64,000 nt of DNA from Sphingorhabdus sp. (GTDB lineage Bacteria > Pseudomonadota > Alphaproteobacteria > Sphingomonadales > Sphingomonadaceae), in NCBI RefSeq assembly GCF_023910635.1, contig NZ_JAAVVZ010000002.1, forward strand, positions 1 to 64,000, written 5' to 3'. Numbering within the stretch: the first letter of the stretch is position 1; each line of letters begins with the position of its first letter. Position numbers and translations under genes: made by a program. Below, in pieces: positions 55,971 through 64,000 of the stretch. The notes beneath the pieces were generated by a model. The model did not search any database. It was given only the letters and a program-made list of their open reading frames with translations, and had not been told where the DNA came from.

Positions 55971-56747
55971 TCATAAAGGAAAAATCGAATGGCCGCCGTC
56001 AAGCACCAGCGCTTGACCGGTCATGAAATTGCTTTGCTTGGATGCAAGGTAAACCGCGATACCTTCCATGTCCGATAATTGTCCAATCTTGCCGGACGCT
56101 GCCCGACGGCGACAACCGTCTTGAAAGGCTTTGGGCGTGTTCAGCGACATTTCGGTCTCGATGAACCCGGGCAGGATTGCGTTAACTTGGATATCGCTGC
56201 GCCCCAGTTCGATTGCAAGTGACCGGACGAGCCCTGTCACGGCCGATTTGGTCAGGCAGTAACCAGCGGAATTGGGTAGCCCAAGTAGCGCCGCCACCGA
56301 AGATGTGACAATCAACTTGCCCCCCGCTTTGCGCTCTTGCCAGTGGCGCGTTGCAAGCTGAAACGTGTCGATCACGCTAAGGATATTGAGCTCGTTCGTA
56401 TCGAGCCAGGCCTGCCGATCCAAATCGACGAACGCACCTCTGGCGCCCGCGCCACCTGCGTTGGCAAAACAGCTGTCGATTTTTCCGAAAGCATTAATAG
56501 TGCGATCAAATGCCGCAGCGGTAGACGCCGGGTCAGTCACGTCAGCTTCGAAGCTCTGGGCGCGGCCACCCATCGCAACCAGTTCAGAAACCGCCTTAGC
56601 ATTCTTGGCCTCGTTCCGTCCCCACACCGCGATTTGCGCACCCGCCTTGACTAGGCCTTGTGCCATGGCAAGGCCAAGTCCGCCATTGCCGCCTGTTACC
56701 AGGGCGACGTGGCCGTTAAGATCGAAAAAATTGTGTATGTTATTCAT
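55971..56747 (-). CDS. SDR family oxidoreductase (operon 2, first)
   Basis: A 258-residue classical SDR: VTGGNGGLGLAMAQGLVKAGA, then VWGRNEAKNAKAV (Arg favouring NADP), CFANAGGAGARGAF, TSSVAALLGLPNSAGYCLTKSAVTGLVRSLA with the Ser/Tyr/Lys triad, and TGQALVLDGGHSIFP. Overlaps the exported hydrolase by 4 bp. Substrate unknown. Confidence 0.92.
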   Translation of the reverse strand: MNNIHNFFDLNGHVALVTGGNGGLGLAMAQGLVKAGAQIAVWGRNEAKNAKAVSELVAMGGRAQSFEADVTDPASTAAAFDRTINAFGKIDSCFANAGGAGARGAFVDLDRQAWLDTNELNILSVIDTFQLATRHWQERKAGGKLIVTSSVAALLGLPNSAGYCLTKSAVTGLVRSLAIELGRSDIQVNAILPGFIETEMSLNTPKAFQDGCRRRAASGKIGQLSDMEGIAVYLASKQSNFMTGQALVLDGGHSIFPL

Positions 56748-58027
56748 TTACCTGCCGATTTGTGATGAAGTTCTAACCCACGCGCCCAACGACGCTGAAA
56801 TCCGCGCCAGTAACCTGGCTGGTCATTGCCCGCCGTGATGCCGCCCCATGTCTGACCAAATCTGCTGGGCCACTGACCTTGGTTGGCGAATGGTGTTGGT
56901 ACTTCGAGATATAGACGCTTACTTTCTTCGGCCTTCAATTCAAGGTCAAGGAATGCGCCGATGAAATGCGCGTTTATCATTTCGATCCGTTCCTTGCGCC
57001 ACACAGGATCGGTAAGGAACTCGATCGTTGGAAAGTCAGCATCTGGCGCGATTGTTACAGGATTTCCGGCAATATTATGCGCGGCCTCGCGATAGACGAG
57101 AAGGTAACGGTCTGTGCCTTGCGCGGCATGGAAAAGCCGTTTTACCCCGCGCTCGTAATCGACAACATCGTCTTGATCGCCCGCCACAAGGAGCAGCGGC
57201 ATACGCAGGCTGGCAAGCGCAGCATCCTGCCAGACCGCTGCGCCGGGTTGGCCACCCCAAGGGGCAAGCGCAACCACAGCCTTAATTTTCGATGCTAGGG
57301 CCGGATCCGGAATAGGAAGCTTGGCGCGCATAGCTGGCGATAACTGGGCAAAGGCAGGGGCTGCTGGATCAAGTGCCGCGCCGGCTGTGGTCAAGCTGCC
57401 ATAGCCGCCCATGGAGAAACCGAGGAGGCCGATGGCATTCGGATTAACCTGTTCAGCGACCTGTGGCGCCAATTTGGCGCCGAGAATAGCATTCAGAACC
57501 GCTCGTTGGTCCCGTGTCCTGTTCATTAGAACCCCACCGAAAGAAGCTGCAAATGAACCCATATCCGTGAAAGGTTGGTCACGGTGATCGATTGAGGCAA
57601 CCACATAGCCCCGTGATGCAAGCGTCTCTCCAAGGCGGCTCATATGTTCTGCCCAGCCGCCATAGCCGTGAGACATGACGACAAGCGGGAAGGTTTGCCC
57701 AGCGATCGGCTTGGCGTCGGCTACGGCGATGCCAGTTTCCGCAATATTCAGCGGTTGCTGGCCGGGCAATGCACGACGGTGCTTGTAAAGCGCTCTGGCG
57801 GAAGAGTCAGTAGTAACGGCAGGATACCAGAAGCGAACGCTTATGGTGCGATCTCCGACAGCCAGATCATGCATGCGCGTACCGATGCCAAAAGCACCGA
57901 CTATTGCCAGTTCAGGCATTTCGGCTGAGTGACCTGCGGTCGGCTTTGTAGACTGGACTTGTCCTTGCGCCGTACCAGCAGAAATCGCTGCTATTAAGGT
58001 TACAAGGGCTATGATCGGTCGCGGCAT
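56744..58027 (-). CDS. Exported alpha/beta hydrolase (dienelactone hydrolase / PAF-AH-like)
   Basis: A 427-residue protein with signal peptide MPRPIIALVTLIAAISAGTAQG. The body resembles COG4188-type predicted dienelactone hydrolases: FPLVVMSHGYGGWAEHM, SRGYVVASIDHRDQPF, nucleophile elbow LLGFSMGGYGS, acid Asp in LLVAGDQDDVVDY and His in YREAAHNIAGNP. It would act in the periplasm after the TonB receptor, perhaps freeing an ester or glycoside before uptake by the GPH carrier. C-terminus (FGQTWGGITAGNDQPGYWRGFQRRWARGLELHHKS) resembles PAF-AH-like ends. Confidence 0.88.
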   Translation of the reverse strand: MPRPIIALVTLIAAISAGTAQGQVQSTKPTAGHSAEMPELAIVGAFGIGTRMHDLAVGDRTISVRFWYPAVTTDSSARALYKHRRALPGQQPLNIAETGIAVADAKPIAGQTFPLVVMSHGYGGWAEHMSRLGETLASRGYVVASIDHRDQPFTDMGSFAASFGGVLMNRTRDQRAVLNAILGAKLAPQVAEQVNPNAIGLLGFSMGGYGSLTTAGAALDPAAPAFAQLSPAMRAKLPIPDPALASKIKAVVALAPWGGQPGAAVWQDAALASLRMPLLLVAGDQDDVVDYERGVKRLFHAAQGTDRYLLVYREAAHNIAGNPVTIAPDADFPTIEFLTDPVWRKERIEMINAHFIGAFLDLELKAEESKRLYLEVPTPFANQGQWPSRFGQTWGGITAGNDQPGYWRGFQRRWARGLELHHKSAGK

Positions 58028-58128
58028 GATTGAGATGGTCCCGTTACTGCTTCGTCGGAGCGGCAGGCGAAGGGGTTAGCTTCGCCTGCCCTGGCAGGAG
58101 GGGCTGCCAGTAGATCAATTTGGTCTGC

Positions 58129-60477
58129 TTACTGAAAGCCAACGCGAAGGCTTAGGCCGAAGGTCCGCGGATCCAGTAGGAAAGCACTACGGAAACTGCC
58201 AACCAATTCGGAGTTCACTTCCAGCCAAGTGATACTGTCTTGGTTCGTCAGATTCTTGACAAAAGCGGTTACGCTCCAATCTTTGCTGCTGTTGCCGATC
58301 TTGACCGAAGCATCGAGTTGGCTCCAGCTGCCAACTCGGTCTGCCGGTACGTTGAATTCGCGCGAGTGAAAGCCGGACTGCGAATAGAAATCGACGCGCG
58401 GGCGAACGGCCCAGTCGTTTCCTGCCTCAATCGTATATTCCGCAGCCAACTTTAGCGTACGGCGCGGCGCATTCGGAAGCTGATTACCTTGGATCTGGAA
58501 CAGTGCCTTGCCGCGCGACGGATCAGACGACCGGAAATCGCTGCGGACCGTTGCGTCCAGCAGGCCCAGATTGGCTTCAAGACGCAGCGGCTCTATCGGC
58601 GTATAGACCAACTCAGCTTCTATGCCCCTTACCCGCGACTTTGGAATGTTGGTGTTCGCCACAGCGGTTCCGACAAGGTTGCCAACGATCAGGTTGGAGT
58701 ATTCGTAATTGAACAAGGCCAGGTTCAATCGGCCCTTTCCGTCCATGAACGTATTCTTGGCGCCAAGTTCATAGGCATCGATGACCTCGGATTCGAAAAC
58801 CGGAATAGTGTTGTTGCCCGGGTTGAACCCACCGGATTTAAACCCGCGCGAGAACGACAGATATATATTGGTATCCTGCGTAAATGAAACCGCCGGCTTC
58901 CAGTTTAGGATCGCGCGTCCAGTGACCTTATCAAAGTCCGCATCCCCGATGAAAAACGGGCTTAGTGCAAAAAGGCCGGAAGCGGTTTCGATATGCTTTT
59001 TATCATGGGTGTAGCGTAATCCACCGGTAAGCTTGAGATTCTCTGCAAGATCGACATAGGCTTCGCCGAATACGGCATAAGATTCAACCTGCCCCAACCG
59101 CGTATTGAACTTTGAAACAGCGCCCGACAATCGGTTGGCCGGGGTCCATGTATCGACATAACCGGAGCCACGCGAGTTCAGATAAAAGCCGCCCAGGATA
59201 AAGTTAAAGCGCCCATCCAAGCGTGAAGCAAGGCGTAGCTCCTGGCTGAACTGCTTTTGCGTGCCGCCGCCAGTCTGCGACGTGCGGTATTCCGTTGTGG
59301 TTACCGGACGACCTGACAACAGGTAGGTCATCACGCCGTTGCCATTACCGGCATCGGGGATCACGTGGCTCCCGAACGTACCGGGATTAAAGGCATTGGG
59401 CCGATATCCCTGATCGAAATCACGCTCGCTTGAGTTGTTGCCGTCACGCAGACCGGTCACTGCAGTGAGCGTAAGACTCCCTAGCTCTTGATTAATCTCC
59501 AGAGTCGCGAGGAAGTCCTCGGCTTTCTGGAACGGTTTTACGTCGATCACAACTTCGCGCAGATTGGTCGGATTTGTCGCAAAACTATTAGGTCGAACAC
59601 GCCCCGCGAGAAAAATGTTGTCGATGGTGAAGTTGGTTGTCGGGAACGCTGCTGAAACTGAATTTGGAGAACAGCCAAAGGCCGGATCGGGCGTGCAGAG
59701 CGACTTGGCAGCGTTCTGCCGGTCTGAATCTTCCTTAAAATATGTCAGCGTAAGGTCGACCGTTGTGGAACTCGATGGTTCAAAGCGCGTACTAGAACGC
59801 AAGGTGAACTGGTTGCGACCATCAACCATGGAACCATCAAGCAGGTTCTTTGTATAGCCGTCCCGATTGATGTAATTGGCCGCGAAGCGTTGAGAGAGGC
59901 CGTTAGCCAGAGGAATGTTGATAGCCGCATTGGTTCGAATGCCGCGCGGGCTTTCGCCCTGGAGTTCTAAATAACCTTCGAAGCTGTCCGTCGGTCGGCG
60001 CGTAACGAAGTTGATGGCGCCGCCAGTTGTATTCCGACCGAACAAGGTGCCCTGCGGGCCGCGCAGAACTTCGATCCGCTCCATGTCGAAGAATTCGCCG
60101 AAACTGCTACCGGACTGCAAGAACACGCCATTCACGAGAACGCCGATATTGGTGTCGCCCGTTCCGCCGTATGAGGCGGACCCGACGCCGCGGATGGTAA
60201 TGTTACGGTTGGCCGAAAGCGTCACATTGGGTGCGTTGAACTGAAGGTCCTTGCTATCCTCTACGCGCGCCGCTTCGAGTGCCGCGGCATTCAGTGCCGT
60301 TATCGCGATCGGAACGTCCTGGACATTTTCGGCTTTCTTCTGTGCCGTTACTACGATCATATCACGATCGTCGGCGGAGTCATTATTTTCGGCCTGCGCG
60401 AACGCAGGTGCCGCAAAGGCAACCCACGCGATGGCCAAGGCAGATGCGCCGATTGACGAAAACTGGATTTTTGACAT
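58129..60477 (-). CDS. TonB-dependent outer membrane receptor
   Basis: A 782-residue receptor: signal peptide FSSIGASALAIAWVAFAAPAFAQ, TonB-box-like DMIVVTAQKKAENVQDVPIAITAL, plug (QFNAPNVTLSANRNITIRGVGSASYGGTGD, MERIEVLRGPQGTLFGRNTTGGAINFVTRRP), and a 22-strand barrel ending in DPRTFGLSLRVGFQ with aromatic C-terminus. It is the first gene of the operon; the 101-bp gap to the hydrolase holds no terminator that I could see. It likely imports the unknown substrate. TBDR genes of this kind are expanded in sphingomonads. Confidence 0.94.
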   Translation of the reverse strand: MSKIQFSSIGASALAIAWVAFAAPAFAQAENNDSADDRDMIVVTAQKKAENVQDVPIAITALNAAALEAARVEDSKDLQFNAPNVTLSANRNITIRGVGSASYGGTGDTNIGVLVNGVFLQSGSSFGEFFDMERIEVLRGPQGTLFGRNTTGGAINFVTRRPTDSFEGYLELQGESPRGIRTNAAINIPLANGLSQRFAANYINRDGYTKNLLDGSMVDGRNQFTLRSSTRFEPSSSTTVDLTLTYFKEDSDRQNAAKSLCTPDPAFGCSPNSVSAAFPTTNFTIDNIFLAGRVRPNSFATNPTNLREVVIDVKPFQKAEDFLATLEINQELGSLTLTAVTGLRDGNNSSERDFDQGYRPNAFNPGTFGSHVIPDAGNGNGVMTYLLSGRPVTTTEYRTSQTGGGTQKQFSQELRLASRLDGRFNFILGGFYLNSRGSGYVDTWTPANRLSGAVSKFNTRLGQVESYAVFGEAYVDLAENLKLTGGLRYTHDKKHIETASGLFALSPFFIGDADFDKVTGRAILNWKPAVSFTQDTNIYLSFSRGFKSGGFNPGNNTIPVFESEVIDAYELGAKNTFMDGKGRLNLALFNYEYSNLIVGNLVGTAVANTNIPKSRVRGIEAELVYTPIEPLRLEANLGLLDATVRSDFRSSDPSRGKALFQIQGNQLPNAPRRTLKLAAEYTIEAGNDWAVRPRVDFYSQSGFHSREFNVPADRVGSWSQLDASVKIGNSSKDWSVTAFVKNLTNQDSITWLEVNSELVGSFRSAFLLDPRTFGLSLRVGFQ

Positions 60478-60679
60478 GCATTCCTCCCTTTGCTGTTGGC
60501 CATATGTTTAATATAACTGGAAGGTTAGTCAATAGCGATGATTTAATCGCATATTTCTAAGCGAAATAAACGAATTTTTCACATATTATGGTCATTTATT
60601 GACTGATATAACAATAATCGCATGCCGGTATGAGATCTGCTGATGGACGGGGCTATACCAAGTCTCATCGACTAAAGAT
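60478..60679. promoter_or_regulatory. Putative promoter/operator region of the TonB receptor operon
   Basis: AT-rich ~200 bp upstream of the receptor start with TATAA-type stretches (about 60507-60515) and a small inverted repeat GCGAT-N6-ATCGC at 60535-60550, which might be an operator. Nothing here matches the TetR 1 sites. Confidence 0.45.
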
Positions 60680-60845
60680 GAATTGCGCTAACAGATGCAT
60701 AAATCCCAAAATTGACATTCATCGGAATTTCGTTAACCTGTTCTTATCGCATGTGTTTTTTTACAGTTGTTCGGGGGACTTCGCATCATGTTACGCAGCA
60801 ACGCAAAGGCGGACGCAGTGCAAAGCTACTTGGGGGATGACGGAC
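60680..60845 (+). repeat. Direct repeat family, copy 3
   Basis: Matches copy 1 over TTCATCGGAATTTCGTTAAC, CGGGGGACTTCGCATCATG and GGGGATGACGGAC, including the start of the short open frame (60788-60967) MLRSNAKADAVQSYLGDDG. About 14.3 kb lie between copies 1 and 3 in the same orientation. Confidence 0.7.
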
Positions 60846-61002
60846 TAGATGCCGGAATTCTAGGCCACGGCCCTATACCAACGGTTCGTATACGAAGCAG
60901 CCGACTTGGACGGATATCGCACGCAGACTACACCGTAGAGTGTCGAAACACCAATCCTGTTTCGTGAAGCGATCTTCGAAAATAGAAAACAACGGGTGGG
61001 TG

Positions 61003-62508
61003 ATGATGATCAAAATGAAAGGTCTCATATTCTTCATAATGGCTTTGTGTATTCCGGGGCAAGCTTATGCCGAATGGCATGAGGCAAGCAGCGATAATTT
61101 CCTGGTGATCGCTGACCAGAATGAAAAAGACACCCGGGAATTCGCAGAACGGTTGGAACGGTTTCATACCGCCATGTACTATATTCTCGGCCGCGAAACC
61201 CAAAAGGTCAGTCCCTCGAACCGGGTGACAATCTATGTTGTTCGAAGCACCAGCGACGTGCGAAAGCTCTCACGCGACAAATCCGGTTTTGTGCTTGGCT
61301 TTTATCAACCAAGGGCAGGAGGGTCCGTCGCTTTTACCGCAAGAGTCGAAAGTGATGGCGCGGATGTTTCCCAGAGCGAGCAAGTGCTTTTGCATGAATA
61401 TGCCCACCATGTCATGCACAGCACAAACCAATGGTCGACACCACGTTGGCTAAGCGAGGGATTCGCCGAATTTTTCTCAACAGCGCGATTTGAAAAGAAA
61501 GGGGGCGTTGGACTGGGATTACCTGCAAATCACCGCGCCGGCGAGCTGGCGCTTGCCAAGAATGTTCCCATTCAGGCCTTGTTAGACGCCAGCGTTTACA
61601 AAGAGCCAAGGAAAGGCGTTTATGATGAGTTTTACGGGCGTAGCTGGCTGCTGTACCATTATCTGCTGCTGGGCGGGAAACGACCGCGTCAGCTCACCAA
61701 TTATCAGGTAGCGCTTGCCAATGGCGCGTCTGAATCGGACGCTGCGAACACCGCATTTGGCGACCTCAATCTGCTTGAAAAGGAGATGAACGGGTATCTT
61801 GCCCAACGGCGCCTGAAATATATCCCGATCCCGGGTGAAAAGCTAAAAGTAGGTGCAATCTCGGTACGCAAAATGCGTGATGCCGAAGCGGCGATCATGC
61901 CGGTAGTCTTGCAATCAAAGCGCGGGGTTGACTCAGAGTCGGCCAAGACGCTTCTACCGCAGGCACAAAGCATTGCGAACGGCTATCCCAACGACCCATT
62001 TGTTTTGGCGGCGTTGGCCGAAGCGGAGCATGATGCTGGAAATCATGAAGTTGCAGTGCAAATTGCCGACAAGGCGCTGGCGGCTGACCCTGCATCCGTA
62101 AATGCGCATGTGCAGAAAATATTTGCGCTGTCACGCCTTGCAGAAGATTCCGACGAACCGGACTCTGCGTGGACACTCGTGCGAAAGGCCGTTGCTGCCC
62201 TTAATAAGGTCGAGGTCGATCACCCCATTCCATTGATCTATTATTACCGTAGCATGAGATTAGCGGGTAAGGACATTACCGAAGTTGCAGCACAGGGTCT
62301 TGAGCGCGCATTGCAACTCGCGCCATATGACAAAAATGTTCGTTGGGAGCTCACGCAGCAGCTTGTCGTAGAAGAAGAATATGCGACAGCTTATCAGACA
62401 TTATTGCCGCTGGCCAATGACCCGCATAATCGGGGCGATGATAACCCTGCCATCAAACTGCTCGCGCAGATTAAGCAAAAATGGGAGCAACAGCCGAAAG
62501 CAGATTGA
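61003..62508 (+). CDS. Exported HEXXH metallopeptidase-like protein with TPR-like repeats
   Basis: Start at 61003 gives a signal peptide (MMIKMKGLIFFIMALCIPGQAYA). The 501-residue protein has a DUF1570-like N-terminal region (EASSDNFLVIADQNEKDTREFAERLERF), the gluzincin motif LLHEYAHHVM with a downstream SEGFAEFFS (second Glu), and a C-terminal helical repeat region (VLAALAEAEHDAGNHEVAVQIADKALAADP, TPR-like). Zinc-peptidase active-site pattern HEYAH + E is intact. Base composition looks like the chromosome rather than a mobile gene. Substrate unknown. Confidence 0.82.
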   Translation: MMIKMKGLIFFIMALCIPGQAYAEWHEASSDNFLVIADQNEKDTREFAERLERFHTAMYYILGRETQKVSPSNRVTIYVVRSTSDVRKLSRDKSGFVLGFYQPRAGGSVAFTARVESDGADVSQSEQVLLHEYAHHVMHSTNQWSTPRWLSEGFAEFFSTARFEKKGGVGLGLPANHRAGELALAKNVPIQALLDASVYKEPRKGVYDEFYGRSWLLYHYLLLGGKRPRQLTNYQVALANGASESDAANTAFGDLNLLEKEMNGYLAQRRLKYIPIPGEKLKVGAISVRKMRDAEAAIMPVVLQSKRGVDSESAKTLLPQAQSIANGYPNDPFVLAALAEAEHDAGNHEVAVQIADKALAADPASVNAHVQKIFALSRLAEDSDEPDSAWTLVRKAVAALNKVEVDHPIPLIYYYRSMRLAGKDITEVAAQGLERALQLAPYDKNVRWELTQQLVVEEEYATAYQTLLPLANDPHNRGDDNPAIKLLAQIKQKWEQQPKAD

Positions 62509-63114
62509 CCGTGGCAGAATTACGGTGAGGAATTACGGGAATTGAATTGCGGTGACAGGTGCATAACCCCCGACATAACCCGTTCAGCACAAAACACCGT
62601 CGCACCAGCGAAGGCTGGTGCCTATGACGTGTGTATGGGTGGGCCGACAGGCGTGATAGGCCCCAGCCTGCGCTGGGGCGACGAGGTTTTTGTAGGGATT
62701 GTCGAGGGTTTAAGCGCGGTAAACCACTCTCGTCACCCTGAACTTGTTTCAGGGTCTTACTTTTCAACGTCCCAGAATCAAGATCCTGAAACAAGAATTC
62801 CGGTGACAATTGCCATAACCCCGAAACAGGTTTCGCTTGCAATGTAGGATTTGGTTTGAGATTCTGTGCGTCACGCCCGCAATTGTTGGGCGACCGGCTC
62901 TTTGAATGTGTTGAACCCCAGCCAGACTTTCGTACCCGGAAAGCCAACGTCGCAAAGTCGAGGTAAGTTTACAGAAATGTCGCGTTTTGCATATATGTTT
63001 GTAAACTTAGAACTCCGATGACAGGCATGAGCGGACTTTTTTGAAGAAGCCGCCTATGCGCCCAGCATCTGGCGCAAGCGGGCCCGTCGCGCTTGCGTGC
63101 CAGTGATGAAAAAC
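62509..63114. other. Repeat-rich intergenic region
   Basis: About 606 bp with no credible gene. It holds AATTGCGGTGACAGGTGCAT (about 62542), a pair of stems ACCAGCGAAGGCTGGT and CCCCAGCCTGCGCTGGGG (62602-62677), an imperfect inverted CACCCTGAACTTGTTTCAGG / ATCCTGAAACAAGAATTC arrangement (62732-62800), and TTCCGGTGACAATTGCCATA. Rest unremarkable. Confidence 0.65.
62596..62682. repeat. Palindromic repeat, CCCCAGC/GCTGGGG type
   Basis: Two stems around ~40 bp with flanking CGTCG/CGACG. Same stem family as the smaller insertion in valS at 35.08-35.14 kb. Confidence 0.65.
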
Positions 63115-63204
63115 TGGCGGAGACGGTGGGATTCGAACCCACGATAGAGTCACCCCTATACACACTTTCCAGGCGTGCGCCTTCGACCACTCGGCCACGT
63201 CTCC
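63115..63204 (-). tRNA. tRNA-Ser (GGA)
   Basis: On the minus strand GGAGACG pairs with CGTCTCC, then G and CCA. Anticodon loop CTGGAAA with GGA (complement at 63168-63170), a long variable arm (TATAGGGGTGACTCTA region) typical of tRNA-Ser, and T loop TTCGAAT. 90 nt including CCA. Forms the right edge of the accessory segment. Confidence 0.93.
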
Positions 63205-63283
63205 GCATTCCCCTTGGGGACGCACGCCCCTAGCCGCTCCTTTGCGCTTTCGCAAGGCACAGTGATTTGCCATAATGCATCTG

Positions 63284-64000
63284 ATGAAAAGATATCTGCC
63301 TTTGGTCGCCATCGCCGCTTTATGCGCGTCCTTCCCGCTTTTGGCGCAGGAGGCCAAAACCTTCCCGGCGCCGTCGGAAATTGTCGCTGCGGCAAAGGCG
63401 GACGAATGGGTCGCCATCGCGCCGTCGGACCTGATGATCATGGACCTCGCGCCCGATTCGAAAGGCAGACCGCGCCGCGTGGTCATCCAGTTAATCCCTG
63501 AACCCTTCAGCCAAGGCTGGGTCGGCAATATCCGCAAACTGGCGGCGGCCAAATTTTGGGACGGCACGAGCATCAACCGCGTGCAGGACAATTATGTCGT
63601 GCAATGGGGCGACGCGACCGAGAAGAAGGCTTTGCCGAATGGGTTAGCGGTGGTGCCGGAGAGTGAATATGCTGGACACGGTGCGGCGCTCAACGACTGG
63701 ATGGAACAGCAGGCAGCTGGACCATTCGGCCTGACGCTTAAAGATATTTACGGGACCAGCCACCCGATGATGGGATGGCCACTAGCAAGCGCCAACAAAG
63801 AGATGTGGCCAACCCACTGCTACGGCATGGTCGGCGTTGGCCGCAACCTCTCGCCCGACACGGGCAGCGGTGCCGAACTCTACACCGTCATCGGCCATGC
63901 GCCGCGCCACCTCGACCGCAATATCGCGCTCGTTGGCCGCGTGATTGAGGGCATTGAACATATGTCGAGCCTGCCGCGCGGCACCGGCGCACTCGGCTTT
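63284..64000 (+). CDS. Cyclophilin-type peptidylprolyl isomerase, partial
   Basis: Open to the end of the window (239 codons seen), 3' end missing. Starts [22 protein letters not shown], an export signal; an ATG three codons earlier (63275) is also possible. The body shows cyclophilin-like pieces: [46 protein letters not shown] (with the F-x-x-x-x-x-F/R core) and [30 protein letters not shown]. Probably a periplasmic fold-isomerase. The conserved active-site Arg is present in INRV. Confidence 0.85.
   Translation, partial: MKRYLPLVAIAALCASFPLLAQEAKTFPAPSEIVAAAKADEWVAIAPSDLMIMDLAPDSKGRPRRVVIQLIPEPFSQGWVGNIRKLAAAKFWDGTSINRVQDNYVVQWGDATEKKALPNGLAVVPESEYAGHGAALNDWMEQQAAGPFGLTLKDIYGTSHPMMGWPLASANKEMWPTHCYGMVGVGRNLSPDTGSGAELYTVIGHAPRHLDRNIALVGRVIEGIEHMSSLPRGTGALGF

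Noticed and set aside
45126-63204. Defence system, CRISPR array or prophage in the accessory segment
   Set aside because: No regularly spaced repeats, nuclease, restriction, integrase or phage structural genes were seen; cargo is catabolic.

Overview
The window looks like the chromosome of an alphaproteobacterium of the order Sphingomonadales (a Sphingopyxis/Sphingorhabdus-like organism). This rests on the reading of the proteins: a PopZ-type polar protein, a SDHAF4/DUF1674 protein, an alphaproteobacterial ctaC-ctaD-ctaB-small ORF-ctaG-ctaE cytochrome oxidase cluster, an Atm1-type ABC exporter, a Coq4-family protein, a large TonB receptor with SDR/VOC catabolic genes, and short GC-rich palindromic repeats of the kind common in sphingomonad intergenic DNA. 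No database search was possible, so the genus is an inference.

Layout. 1-6.6 kb: thioesterase end, a short SDHAF4-like gene, rsmB, a GNAT, rpe, a heparinase-like gene and purH. 6.7-23.3 kb, almost all on the minus strand: a RhlE-type RNA helicase, a folate pair (pteridine-reductase-like SDR + folB), an rRNA-methyltransferase-like protein, thrC, a GMC oxidoreductase, a sterol-desaturase operon, recQ, an Atm1-like ABC exporter, and a tightly overlapped run pyrE-pdxJ-acpS-lepB-AI-2E permease-small membrane protein. 23.5-29.8 kb, plus strand: the complete aa3-type cytochrome c oxidase operon with assembly factors (ctaB, ctaG, DUF983, SURF1). 29.9-44.9 kb, minus strand: infC, a DsbD-like protein, a MATE exporter, valS, an amino-acid permease, an S9 peptidase, an amidohydrolase, PopZ, a TolC-like protein and a PIMT-like protein.

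45.1-63.2 kb is an accessory segment lying between tRNA-Cys(GCA) and tRNA-Ser(GGA). It starts with an IS5-family element (transposase joined by a -1 frameshift) abutting a 265-bp nested palindrome. Two catabolic/regulatory modules follow, separated and flanked by three same-direction copies of an unexplained repeat (46.4, 49.8 and 60.7 kb). Module 1 has an alpha/beta hydrolase, a TetR regulator, a DoxX protein and an exported SAM-methyltransferase-like protein, tied together by two 36-bp operator-like palindromes of identical spacing. Module 2 has a truncated GH42 beta-galactosidase, a TetR regulator and an eight-gene, nearly gapless minus-strand operon: TonB receptor, exported hydrolase, SDR, GPH-type symporter, double-VOC protein, Asp-nucleophile alpha/beta hydrolase, SDR, Coq4-like protein. 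It reads as an uptake and degradation system for an unknown compound. An exported HEXXH peptidase with TPR-like repeats, a repeat-rich gap, tRNA-Ser and the start of a cyclophilin close the window.

The points I find most worth a second look are: in-frame insertion of two unrelated intergenic palindromic repeats inside valS; the eight-gene catabolic operon with a Coq4 homologue; the pair of matching TetR operators; the direct repeats bounding the modules; the nested palindrome beside the IS; and a likely AUC start codon for infC.
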